DNA of 64,000 nucleotides from UBA4744 sp963723165 (lineage in GTDB: Bacteria; Actinomycetota; Acidimicrobiia; Spongiisociales; UBA4744): positions 186,001-250,000 of the forward strand of contig CAVRPP010000015.1 in assembly GCA_963723165.1 (NCBI GenBank), read 5' to 3'. Positions 25,604 through 33,580 of the stretch are shown piece by piece (positions within the stretch are counted from its first letter, which is position 1; the number at the start of each line of letters is the position of its first letter). Below the pieces are notes generated by a model that did no database searches, was not told where the DNA came from, and saw only the letters and a program-made list of their open reading frames with translations. Made by a program: the position numbers and the translations under genes.

Positions 25604-26274
25604 GTCTGGCCAGCGTTTGGCAGAGGATCGCCGCAGCTGCTCAACGAAGCGGACGTGACGCGGGCGAGATAACGCTGATTGCAGTCGGCAAAACGCACCC
25701 CGTGGAAGTGCTCATGGAGATGTACAAGACAGGACACCGGGACTTCGGCGAGAACCGGGCAGCGGAACTGGCGGCCAAAGCCGCAGCCATGCCTGCCGAT
25801 GTGCGTTGGCACTTCATTGGCCCGCTCCAACGCAACAAGGTGCGGCTGGTGAGGCCGGTCGCTCAATTGCTCCATTCGATGGATCGGCTCAAGCTCGGGG
25901 AAGCCTGGCTCAAGGGGCCAGGGGCGGCGCCCCCGGTGCTGCTGGAAATCAACCTCGCCGATGAACCACAGAAGTCCGGCGTGGTGGTTGCAGATGCCGG
26001 CACGACTGTCGACCGACTGGTGGCGCTGGGGGTGGACGTTCGTGGCGTCATGGCCATCCCACCGGTCACTGATTCGGCGGATGAGACGAGGTCGCATTTC
26101 GGCCGGTTGGCCAGTTTGCGGGACGAACTTGCCGCTGTTCACCCGGCCGTTCGCCATCTCTCAATGGGCATGACCGACGATTTTGAGCTTGCAATCGAGG
26201 AAGGAGCGACGATGATTCGCGTCGGACGGGCTATCTTTGGTCCGAGAGTCGAGCAACATCAAGGGAACCCATGA
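25600..26274 (+). CDS. PLP homeostasis protein (YggS/YlmE family)
   Basis: A 224-residue alanine-racemase-fold protein that binds pyridoxal phosphate and buffers its level; it has no known catalytic reaction. The PLP lysine lies in LIAVGKTHP (commonly AVSKTHP). GENRAAEL and HFIGPLQRNKVR follow, then SMGMTDDFELAIEEGATMIRVGRAIFG, the phosphate-binding end of the barrel. The GTG at 25600 is chosen because it forms a GTGA overlap with pgeF and gives the expected N-terminus. It joins sepF by ATGA. Confidence 0.92.
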   Translation: MSLASVWQRIAAAAQRSGRDAGEITLIAVGKTHPVEVLMEMYKTGHRDFGENRAAELAAKAAAMPADVRWHFIGPLQRNKVRLVRPVAQLLHSMDRLKLGEAWLKGPGAAPPVLLEINLADEPQKSGVVVADAGTTVDRLVALGVDVRGVMAIPPVTDSADETRSHFGRLASLRDELAAVHPAVRHLSMGMTDDFELAIEEGATMIRVGRAIFGPRVEQHQGNP

Positions 26275-26816
26275 GTCAGTTGTGGCAGAAAGCACTTCTC
26301 TACCTCGGCCTGGTCGACGAAGAGGCCATCGATCAAGAGAACAACGCGCCGGTCGAGCCGGCTGCGGTCCAGTCTCAGGTTCGGACTGTGGCCAGTCGAC
26401 CCGAGAGCGGGGTAGTAGGGCGGCGGGTTGAACCTCCGGCTGGCCGCGCTCCGATGGGCGCCGGCGACCGGGCTTTCGCTCCGGCGGGATCCACCACCGG
26501 TGCGGTCCGCCAGGTCAAGTCGGTCGAAGCGCAATGCGACATCGTGGAAGCCAACGGGTTCTCGGACGCCAAGCTGCTGGCCGACCGCATCCGTGCTCGT
26601 GTGCCGGTCGTGCTCAACCTTCGGACAACAGACCCGGACATGGTCCGCCGGCTCGTCGACTTCGCCAGTGGCCTCACATACGCACTGGACGGCACGATGC
26701 GCAAGATCTCGGAAGGCGTCATTATGGTGTTGCCGCCCCGGGTCTCGCTCGGCCGGGAAGAGAAACGGCGACTTGCCGACCTGGGTCTCTACTCGACCGT
26801 CGACGACGGCGAATAG
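26271..26816 (+). CDS. sepF: Z-ring anchor protein SepF
   Basis: A 181-residue protein. The N-terminal MSQLWQKALLYLGL is an amphipathic membrane-targeting helix. A variable Pro/Ala/Arg-rich linker (residues ~20-85) follows, then the SepF globular domain (residues ~90-165) with PVVLNLRTTDPDMVRRLVDFASGL and ISEGVIMVLPPR. SepF binds the FtsZ C-terminal peptide and replaces FtsA as the membrane anchor in actinobacteria, consistent with the lack of ftsA here. ATGA overlap with yggS. Confidence 0.94.
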   Translation: MSQLWQKALLYLGLVDEEAIDQENNAPVEPAAVQSQVRTVASRPESGVVGRRVEPPAGRAPMGAGDRAFAPAGSTTGAVRQVKSVEAQCDIVEANGFSDAKLLADRIRARVPVVLNLRTTDPDMVRRLVDFASGLTYALDGTMRKISEGVIMVLPPRVSLGREEKRRLADLGLYSTVDDGE

Positions 26817-26824
26817 GCCCCGCT

Positions 26825-27082
26825 GTGGAAATCGTCTGTTCGCTCATTCGGCTCTACACCCTTGTCGTCTTCGGGCGGATCCTGCTGGAATGGATACGGG
26901 TTCCCAGCGATCATCCGGTTGGGAAAGTCCGGATGGTTTTGGCCAGGATCGTCGATCCCGTTCTGATTCCTCTGCGACGGATTATTCCTCCGATTCGCAT
27001 GGGCGCTGCCGCCCTCGATCTTTCCCCACTGGTGCTTCTGATCGGGCTCAGCATTCTGTCCGGCGCCATATGCCCGCGATGA
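26825..27082 (+). CDS. yggT: YggT family membrane protein
   Basis: An 85-residue protein with two hydrophobic helices around a short polar loop. The family motif is visible: FGRILLEWIR, then DPVLIPLRRIIPP, then LDLSPLVLLIGLSIL. YggT proteins lie between sepF and divIVA in many Gram-positive bacteria; the exact role is unknown. GTG 26825 is the start that places the first membrane helix at the N-terminus; its ribosome-binding site is weak. Confidence 0.85.
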   Translation: MEIVCSLIRLYTLVVFGRILLEWIRVPSDHPVGKVRMVLARIVDPVLIPLRRIIPPIRMGAAALDLSPLVLLIGLSILSGAICPR

Positions 27083-27176
27083 AGATGATGCCATTGGATT
27101 TCCCTGTTCCACATGCACTCCGGAGCGGCCTTGGATGGCTATGCTCCCCTCACGCACGTTCCGAGGTGGTTGAGCC

Positions 27177-27896
27177 ATGGTTTTGAGTCCAATCGATATC
27201 GAACAGAAGACTTTCAGAGTCGCGTTGCGCGGCTATGCAGAGGAAGAGGTAGACCAGTTCCTCGATGAGATCGTCATAGCGATCCGTGAATATGAACGGC
27301 AGCTGCGTGACGCCAACGAACGGGTTGCCGTCCTCGAAGAGCAACTCGAGGCGAATCGCGAGACCGAGGAGCGTATCAAGAAGACGCTGATCATTGCGCA
27401 ACGGACGGCCGACCAGGTGGTTGAAGAAGCGCGCGGCGAAGCCCATCAACTGCTCGTCGAAGCCCGTTCCCAGGCGTCCGAGGTTGAAGTCGAACGCATC
27501 CGGGAGCGCGAAGTTCTCGTTGCCGATCTCGATCGGATGCGATCGTCGGTGGGAAGCCTGAAGGACCGTCTCATAGCCGTGGCCGACTCGACTATGGGCA
27601 AACTCGAAGAGCTCGAACAGGACGTTATTGCCGCCCAACCCGAAGAGGATGAGGTGGAGGCGTGGAGCGATGAAGTCCTTGACGATGTCGACTTCGATGA
27701 CGGCGATGGTGAGCTCGAATCGGAACCCATCGAGGATGCTGAAGCCGAATCAGACGACCACTCAGACGCAGTGGACGACCATTCAGACGAAGTGGAGGAC
27801 GGTGGCGAGGTCGACGAACCGTCCGAGGAGACCTCCGGTCAAGTATTCCTGGGTTCCGGCAGGCGTCCCTGGGATCGGGGCGACTCGGAGGGTTAG
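27177..27896 (+). CDS. divIVA: Polar growth / septum placement protein DivIVA (Wag31)
   Basis: A 239-residue protein. The N-terminal lipid-binding module is conserved (LSPIDIEQKTFRVALRGY, EEEVDQFLDEI). A long coiled coil follows (residues ~30-150), then a very acidic C-terminal tail (residues ~155-225) with near-repeats DDHSDAV/DDHSDEV. DivIVA/Wag31 binds curved membrane at poles and septa and organises wall growth. Its TAG (27894-27896) overlaps the opposite-strand ileS stop (27893-27895), so the two genes share a four-base end. Confidence 0.92.
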   Translation: MVLSPIDIEQKTFRVALRGYAEEEVDQFLDEIVIAIREYERQLRDANERVAVLEEQLEANRETEERIKKTLIIAQRTADQVVEEARGEAHQLLVEARSQASEVEVERIREREVLVADLDRMRSSVGSLKDRLIAVADSTMGKLEELEQDVIAAQPEEDEVEAWSDEVLDDVDFDDGDGELESEPIEDAEAESDDHSDAVDDHSDEVEDGGEVDEPSEETSGQVFLGSGRRPWDRGDSEG

Positions 27897-30800
27897 CGCC
27901 CCCTCTGAGCCGACGAGGAAGGGCTAACGCCTTGGGGTTCGTCGGCCCGGATCACCAAGAGCATTGCGGTTTCTCCTTCGATCTCGACGGCTTCGCCCGG
28001 AATCTGATCGTCCTCGTTTATGGCCACCGCCAATACTTCTGCAGCGATCACCCCGGCGTGAGTTTCGAAGGCTGCCTTCACTCGAGGGGAGCGGCTCGAC
28101 CACGATACGGAGATGCGATCGGCGACGTCGAGAGCCTTGTCGCGACGGATCTGTTGTATGCGGTTGATCAATTCGCGAGCCGTTCCTTCGATGGCAAGCT
28201 CCGGTGTCACGGCCGTGTTGATGGCAACCGTCAGCGGACCATCGGCCGCCACAACCATGCCCTGCCGGGGAACCCGTTGCACGATGACGTCATCAGGGCC
28301 GATTTCGTGGCCGGCCACCACAACAGAGTTGCCTTCGACTAGTTGACGGGCCGGTTTTGGTTCGAGCTGTGCCAAACCGGCGGCGACCCGCTGCACGTCG
28401 GATCCGAGCCGGGGACCGAGCTGCTTGAAGTCCGGCTTGATCTGCAGATCGACCAAGTCTGTGTCGTCCCGGCCGACCAGCACTTCTTTCACATTGAGCT
28501 CTTCGCTGATCAGCCAGGCGTGCGAGGCCACGGCTCCGGCGACGTGTTCGTCCCGAGTCAGGACCGTCAAAGAAGGTAATGGCTGGCGCACTTTGAGACC
28601 GTGTGTGACCCGCAACGAGCGTCCCAGGTTCACCACCTGCCGCACATACTCCATGGCGCTTTCGAGTTCGGTGGAGATCAATTCGGCGCGAGGCTCCGGA
28701 TAATCGGTGTGGTGAACACTGAGAGGTCCATCGGTGCCCTCCGGGCGGTGGTCGACCACGAGTCGCTGGTAGAGCTCCTCGGTGACAAAAGGCAGCACGG
28801 GAGCTATGACTTTGGAAAAGGTCACCAGCACTTCGTATAACGTCGCGAAGGCTGCGAGCTTGTCGGTGTCATCATCGCTGCGAGTCCGCCAGAAGCGGCG
28901 GCGAGAACGGCGGATGTACCAGTTGGTCAGATGATCGATGAACCCGATCATCGGGGGGACGACCGAGTAGAGGTAGTAGCCCTCCATCATCCGGTTGACC
29001 TCGGAAACGAGTGACTGGAGCATCGAGAGGATCCACCGGTCGATCTCGGGTCGCTCCGAAACTGGTGCAGCCGTGTCGAGATCGGCTCGAGTGATGCCGT
29101 CCGCTTCGGCGTACGTCGTTAGAAACGAGTACGCGTTCCAAAGTGGCAGCATCACGGAGCGAGTCACCTCGCGTACTCCTTCTTCAGTGAAGCGCAGCGG
29201 TTCGGCCCGCAAGAGCGGCGAATTGATCAGGTAGGCGCGGAGGGCGTCGGCTCCGAACTGGTCGAGAACTGCAGTCGGGTCGGGGTAGTTCTTGAGGCTT
29301 TTCGACATCTTGCGGCCATCCTCGGCGAGGATCATGCCGTTCACCACGCAGTTCTGGAACGGCTCCTGATCGAAGAGAGCCGTACCGAGGATAAGCAGCG
29401 TGTAGAACCACCCGCGGGTCTGATCGAGGCCCTCGGCGATAAAGTCGGCCGGGAATCTTCTATCAAAACGCTCCACATTCTCAAACGGGTAGTGGATCTG
29501 GGCGTAGGGCATCGAACCGCTATCGAACCAAGTGTCGAGGACCTCGGGGGTTCGCACCATGGTGCCGTCGCAGGACGAACACCCAAACGTCACTTCATCG
29601 GCAATGTGCTTGTGGAGATCGGTCAGGCGGATGCCGGATCGTTGCTTGAGATCGTTTATCGATCCGATACAAACCTGTTCGTCGCACGTGTCGCAAAGCC
29701 AGACAGGGATTGTGTTGCCCCAATATCGGTTGCGGCTGATCGCCCAGTCGCGAGCGTTCTCCAGCCAATTGCCGAAACGTTTGGTTCCGACATACTCCGG
29801 CACCCAGTGGATGCGCTCATTCAATTCCACCATCCGGTCGCGGAGGCGTTCGACTCGGACAAACCAAGTGGGGATCGCCTTATAGATCAGTGGCGTACCG
29901 GTACGCGGGCAGAAAGGATAGGAATGTCGAATCTGTTCCCGCCGGACCAGCAAGCCGCGTCGCTTGAGAAGGTCAATCAGGACCGAATCGGCGTCCTTCA
30001 CGTGCATTCCGGCCACATCGGCCGCCTCATCAGTGAAACGCCCCTCGGCGTCAACCGGATCGACCAGAATATCCAGACCGGCGGCCTGGAGTGAGAAAAA
30101 GTCGGCTTCGCCATAGGCGGGCGCCATGTGCACTAGGCCGGTGCCTTCGTTCATCGTCACGTCTTCGCTGCCGATTACCCGGAAAGCTCCCCGGTCGCGT
30201 TCCTCTGGGAAGTATGCGAATGGGGGTTCGTAAGCGGCACCTACCAGTTCGGTACCGATGGCTCGAGCGACGACCTCTGGTTCGTCGGTCCGGAACATGT
30301 CGGCCAGAGGCTCGGCGATCCAATAACGCCTGCCGTCTGCTTTGACCGCCACGTACTGGTGTGCTTCACCGACGGCGATGGCCAGATTTCCGGGGAGGGT
30401 CCATGGGGTCGTGGTCCAGATCAGGAAGTAATCACCTTCGCGGACCGGCCCGTGGTTCTCCAACGCACGCAAGCGGACGGTGATCGCCGGATCGTCGACG
30501 TCCCGGTAGTCCATGTTCGCTTCGAAGTTGGAAAGGGGTGTTGCCGCGCCCCACGAATAGGGAACCACTTTGAAGTCCCGATAGATGAGGTCCTTGTCCC
30601 ACAGCTGGGAGAAGACCGACCACCCGCTCTCCATGAAGTCCGGATCCATGGTCTTGTAGTCGTTCTCGAAGTCAACCCAACGGCCCATCCGACGTGTGAT
30701 CCGCTGCCAGTCTTCGGTCGTGCGCTCAACCTTTGCCCGGCAGGCCTCGTTGAAGAGGGCTACTCCATACGCCTCGATTGCCTTGGGTCCGGAGACGCCC

Positions 30801-31111
30801 AGTTCCTTCTCAACCTCCATCTCGACCGGGAGTCCGTGCGTATCCCAGCCGAATCGGCGTTCAATGCGGTGGCCCCGCATTGTCCAATAACGGGGGACGA
30901 TGTCCTTGATGACGCCGGCCAAGATGTGGCCGTAGTGGGGGCTTCCAGACGCAAACGGGGGACCGTCGTAGAAGGTGTATTCCGAGTCGGGGGGGCGCAT
31001 CTCGACGGAGGTTGCGAAGGCATCAAGGCGGTCCCAAAGCGCGAGAATCTCTTGTTCCAGGGCCGGGAACGATACGTTCGATGCCGCCCGGCGAAAGCTT
31101 CCTGCAGTCAT
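27893..31111 (-). CDS. ileS: Isoleucyl-tRNA synthetase, long (type 2) form
   Basis: A 1072-residue class I synthetase charging tRNA-Ile. The HIGH motif reads HYGH (residues 59-62, in GSPHYGHILAG) and the KMSKS loop is exact (DGRKMSKSLKN). The CP1 editing domain is present (GTGLVHMAPAYGEADF), so mis-charged valine is likely hydrolysed. Length and the SPHYGH form indicate the eukaryote-like type 2 IleRS, a class known for low mupirocin sensitivity. GAGGAG lies 8 bases before ATG 31111. A T-box leader precedes it. Confidence 0.95.
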   Translation of the reverse strand: MTAGSFRRAASNVSFPALEQEILALWDRLDAFATSVEMRPPDSEYTFYDGPPFASGSPHYGHILAGVIKDIVPRYWTMRGHRIERRFGWDTHGLPVEMEVEKELGVSGPKAIEAYGVALFNEACRAKVERTTEDWQRITRRMGRWVDFENDYKTMDPDFMESGWSVFSQLWDKDLIYRDFKVVPYSWGAATPLSNFEANMDYRDVDDPAITVRLRALENHGPVREGDYFLIWTTTPWTLPGNLAIAVGEAHQYVAVKADGRRYWIAEPLADMFRTDEPEVVARAIGTELVGAAYEPPFAYFPEERDRGAFRVIGSEDVTMNEGTGLVHMAPAYGEADFFSLQAAGLDILVDPVDAEGRFTDEAADVAGMHVKDADSVLIDLLKRRGLLVRREQIRHSYPFCPRTGTPLIYKAIPTWFVRVERLRDRMVELNERIHWVPEYVGTKRFGNWLENARDWAISRNRYWGNTIPVWLCDTCDEQVCIGSINDLKQRSGIRLTDLHKHIADEVTFGCSSCDGTMVRTPEVLDTWFDSGSMPYAQIHYPFENVERFDRRFPADFIAEGLDQTRGWFYTLLILGTALFDQEPFQNCVVNGMILAEDGRKMSKSLKNYPDPTAVLDQFGADALRAYLINSPLLRAEPLRFTEEGVREVTRSVMLPLWNAYSFLTTYAEADGITRADLDTAAPVSERPEIDRWILSMLQSLVSEVNRMMEGYYLYSVVPPMIGFIDHLTNWYIRRSRRRFWRTRSDDDTDKLAAFATLYEVLVTFSKVIAPVLPFVTEELYQRLVVDHRPEGTDGPLSVHHTDYPEPRAELISTELESAMEYVRQVVNLGRSLRVTHGLKVRQPLPSLTVLTRDEHVAGAVASHAWLISEELNVKEVLVGRDDTDLVDLQIKPDFKQLGPRLGSDVQRVAAGLAQLEPKPARQLVEGNSVVVAGHEIGPDDVIVQRVPRQGMVVAADGPLTVAINTAVTPELAIEGTARELINRIQQIRRDKALDVADRISVSWSSRSPRVKAAFETHAGVIAAEVLAVAINEDDQIPGEAVEIEGETAMLLVIRADEPQGVSPSSSAQRGR

Positions 31112-31119
31112 TTCGTCAG

Positions 31120-31390
31120 CTCCTCGATTTCCACGGTCCGGCTCGGGCCGGAGGTTCCCGGGACGGGCTTGTTATGGCTCGCGGTACCACCCGGCTTGCC
31201 GAAACGCCCGAGGGCTCTTCGACCGCTCAAGACCCCATCTCGGTGGGGAAACCCGGCAGGTTCTACCTCCGCTGCGCCGGCAGCGGCTTCCTCCTGCAGC
31301 TCCAGGGTGATGTCGGTCGGGGTAGAACACCGGCCTCACACCATTCGCCGGCTCGCTTGGTTCGACCTATCCGACCGCGCGTCCCTATCA
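31120..31390 (-). promoter_or_regulatory. T-box riboswitch leader of ileS (tRNA-Ile sensing)
   Basis: On the minus strand the leader contains the T-box bulge GGGTGGTACCGCG (31180-31192). Its TGGT (31186-31189) pairs with an ACCA tRNA end, as expected for tRNA-Ile with discriminator A. Upstream lie a stem I-like block AGCGAGCCGG...GGTGTGAGGCCGG and a GTTCTACC/GGTAGAAC pair. A candidate AUC specifier is at 31309-31311. A CCTCC (31150-31154) lies ahead of the GAGGAG ribosome-binding site (31120-31125), and no U-tract terminator is seen, so control of translation, as in other actinobacterial ileS leaders, is likely. The outer limits are approximate. Confidence 0.88.
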
Positions 31391-31400
31391 ACGCCTCAGC

Positions 31401-31429
31401 ATCGTACTCCTCCCTGAACGCCATACCAA
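31401..31429 (-). promoter_or_regulatory. Probable ileS promoter
   Basis: On the minus strand TTGGTA (31424-31429) is separated by 17 bp from TACGAT (31401-31406). Transcription would start near 31394, just ahead of the T-box stem I. The promoter sits back-to-back with the DUF167 gene. Confidence 0.55.
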
Positions 31430-31447
31430 TCAATTACGCTGTTGCCG

Positions 31448-31768
31448 ATGGGTACTCCAGCTTCGGCGAGGCTTGATTTCTCCCGTGCGGTTTCCGAGGG
31501 TCCCGGCGGGGCACTGGTTGATGTCTGGGTAGTGCCGGGCGCGGCCACAGCCGGGATCGTGGGACTGCACGATGATGCCGTCCGGATTCGAGTGTCGGTT
31601 CCGCCCGAGGACGGGAAGGCTAATCGGGCTCTCGAAAAGGCTTTGACTGCGATCGCAGGAAGCCCGGCGGAGTTGATCAGGGGGCGAGGGTCAAGGCGCA
31701 AGTGCTTCCTGGTCAGAGGTGTCGAGCCTGCCGAACTGGCGCGGCTCCTTGCCAAGCAAGTCGATTGA
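31448..31768 (+). CDS. DUF167 (YggU) family protein
   Basis: A 106-residue protein. The DUF167 core is clear: VDVWVVPGAATAGIVGLHDDAVRIRVSVPPEDGKANRALEKALTAIAG, then SRRKCFLVRG. Members are small alpha/beta proteins of unknown function often encoded near yggT. ATG 31448 is preferred over TTG 31442. It starts close to the divergent ileS promoter. Confidence 0.85.
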   Translation: MGTPASARLDFSRAVSEGPGGALVDVWVVPGAATAGIVGLHDDAVRIRVSVPPEDGKANRALEKALTAIAGSPAELIRGRGSRRKCFLVRGVEPAELARLLAKQVD

Positions 31769-31804
31769 CTCTGCTATGTTCCTGCGCTCAGGAAGGAATG
31801 AGGT

Positions 31805-32179
31805 GTGATGCCGCGGCAACTGGCTCAATCGACCCTTGACAAGTTCCGGGCGGTTCTCGAAGAAGAGCAGGCGCGATTGTCAGCCCTGCTCGTGGAGCAC
31901 GAACTTGAACGGGAACAAGCGCGGCTGGCCGAGACTGCCGCAGAACGGAGCCCCGACCCGACCAGCGCCGAGGGCGGCTCAATGGTCTTCGAGTATGAGA
32001 AAGACCTCTCGGTCGATGCCAACACCGAGGACCTCCTCCGGAAAGCCACGAACGCACTGCAGAGACTCGACCAGGGCGATTACGGAATCTGCGAATCTTG
32101 CGGAGTAGCAATCCCCATCGCCCGTCTCGAGGTACTGCCGTATACGACATTGTGTGTGGAGTGCGCGCAACGTCACTGA
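31805..32179 (+). CDS. DksA/TraR-type zinc-finger protein
   Basis: About 124 residues. Two N-terminal helices form a coiled coil (residues ~10-75, including FRAVLEEEQARLSALLVEHELE). They are followed by a four-cysteine zinc finger, CESCG...CVEC, spaced CxxC-x17-CxxC. DksA enters the RNA polymerase secondary channel and works with ppGpp. Actinobacterial homologues are often assigned to rRNA regulation through other contacts, so function is inferred. Start codons GTG 31805 and ATG 31808 are both served by GGAAGG upstream. It overlaps the lspA start. Confidence 0.85.
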   Translation: MMPRQLAQSTLDKFRAVLEEEQARLSALLVEHELEREQARLAETAAERSPDPTSAEGGSMVFEYEKDLSVDANTEDLLRKATNALQRLDQGDYGICESCGVAIPIARLEVLPYTTLCVECAQRH

Positions 32180-32631
32180 GAGCCTCCCGGGTGGCGGCTG
32201 CCGTCGTGGCAGTTGCGATCGTTGCGATCGACCAACTCACCAAGGCTTGGGCCCGGGTAGCTCTCGAGGATGCCACCATCGACGTCGTCCCCGGATTCCT
32301 GCGGCTGGCTCTGGCCGAGAACTCGGGCGCCGCCTTCGGGTTGTTCAAGAGCGGCGGTCAGATCATCGCGGTATTCGCAGTGATTGCTGTGGGTGTCATA
32401 CTTTTCGCTTTTCGGACGGTTGATCGCCGGGCGGACCTGATTGGTCTCGGCTTGGTCATGGGTGGGGCCATCGGCAATCTCGTGGATCGGATGACGCGCG
32501 GCAGCGGTTTCCTGGATGGGCGGGTGACCGATTGGGTCGACCTTTGGCTCATCCCCAATTTTAACGTCGCCGATGCAGCCATCTCTATTGGAGTCGCCGT
32601 CCTCCTGCTGGGAGCACTGCGCAAGCCATGA
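32161..32631 (+). CDS. lspA: Lipoprotein signal peptidase (signal peptidase II)
   Basis: A four-helix membrane aspartyl protease of about 156 residues that removes lipoprotein signal peptides after lipidation. Helix 1 ends in AIDQLTKAWA. LALAENSGAAFGLF is the conserved loop. The two catalytic aspartates lie in GGAIGNLVDR and FNVADAAI. GTG 32161 is chosen; GTG 32152 and 32191 are alternatives in frame. It overlaps the DksA-type gene by 19 bases and the pseudouridine synthase by ATGA. Confidence 0.92.
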   Translation: MRATSLRASRVAAAVVAVAIVAIDQLTKAWARVALEDATIDVVPGFLRLALAENSGAAFGLFKSGGQIIAVFAVIAVGVILFAFRTVDRRADLIGLGLVMGGAIGNLVDRMTRGSGFLDGRVTDWVDLWLIPNFNVADAAISIGVAVLLLGALRKP

Positions 32632-33536
32632 GCTCCCATGTCGTGCCCGTCGACCTGGCAGGCGAACGAGCCGACCGAATCGTTGCGGTCGTGGCCGGTC
32701 TGACCCGGTCGGTGGCCCGCTCGCTCATCGACGAAGGATTCGTCACAGTCCAGGGGGTACCCGTCGACCCGAAGCAGCGCCTTGCCGAAGGTGCTGAGCT
32801 GGAAATCGAGATCCAGGTCTCGCCGGGGCTGGAACCCGAAGACATGGCTCTGGTCATTCGCTATGAGGACGATCATGTGGCCGTCGTGGACAAACCGGCC
32901 GGGCTGGTCGTTCATCCCGGAGCGGGCCGGACGACCGGTACCCTGGCGGCTGGCCTCCTGAGCCGCTGGCCCGAATTGAAGGGCGTCGGTCAGACCGATC
33001 GGTGGGGCATCGTCCACCGTCTCGACCGGGAGGTATCGGGGCTTCTGGTGGTCGCACTGAACGAGTCCGCCTATGAATCCTTGGTCGCTTCCCTGGCCCG
33101 GCGCTCGGTCGTGCGGGACTACCGGGCGCTCGTGTGGGGAGCTTTGGACGCCGCCACGGGCACGATTGATGCTCCCATCGGTCGCGATCCTCGCGCCCCG
33201 TCGCGCATGGCGACCCGGGTGGAAGGGCGGCCGTCCCGGACTCACTACCGGCGGACCGCTCACTGGGCGGGGCCGGGGCTGTCGCTTCTGGACGTAGGTC
33301 TCGAGACCGGGCGCACTCATCAGATAAGGGTCCATCTGTCATCGATCGGGAATCCAGTTGTGGGTGATCGGATCTACGGCCGACCGGGCCCACCGGGCGT
33401 CGATCCTTCCCGGGTGTGGCTGCATGCTGCCCACCTCGGTTTCGAGCACCCCGTCACCGGGCAGCCGGTTTCGGTGGACTCACCGCTCCCGGATGATCTG
33501 CAAGCATCCGTCGATGTGTTGGGCCCGCCAGACTGA
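32628..33536 (+). CDS. RluD-type pseudouridine synthase
   Basis: A 302-residue enzyme. An N-terminal S4 RNA-binding domain (SVARSLIDEGFVTVQGVPVDP) is followed by the catalytic domain, with the catalytic aspartate in IVHRLDREVSGLLVVA and the later LETGRTHQIRVHL. The usual HRLDxxTSG reads HRLDREVSG, a mild change outside the catalytic residue. The RluA/RluC/RluD group modifies 23S rRNA; the target uridine cannot be assigned from sequence. Placement after lspA is standard. Confidence 0.92.
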   Translation: MSSHVVPVDLAGERADRIVAVVAGLTRSVARSLIDEGFVTVQGVPVDPKQRLAEGAELEIEIQVSPGLEPEDMALVIRYEDDHVAVVDKPAGLVVHPGAGRTTGTLAAGLLSRWPELKGVGQTDRWGIVHRLDREVSGLLVVALNESAYESLVASLARRSVVRDYRALVWGALDAATGTIDAPIGRDPRAPSRMATRVEGRPSRTHYRRTAHWAGPGLSLLDVGLETGRTHQIRVHLSSIGNPVVGDRIYGRPGPPGVDPSRVWLHAAHLGFEHPVTGQPVSVDSPLPDDLQASVDVLGPPD

Positions 33537-33546
33537 CGTGCCGTAA

Positions 33547-33558
33547 TCGGTCGACCGA
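33547..33558. repeat. 12-bp palindrome between convergent genes
   Basis: TCGGTCGACCGA is a perfect palindrome in the 44-bp gap between the rluD-type gene and pfkA stop codons. No T-tract follows, so it is not a classical terminator. Confidence 0.6.
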
Positions 33559-33580
33559 GAACCGACGACTGAAGACTGCT

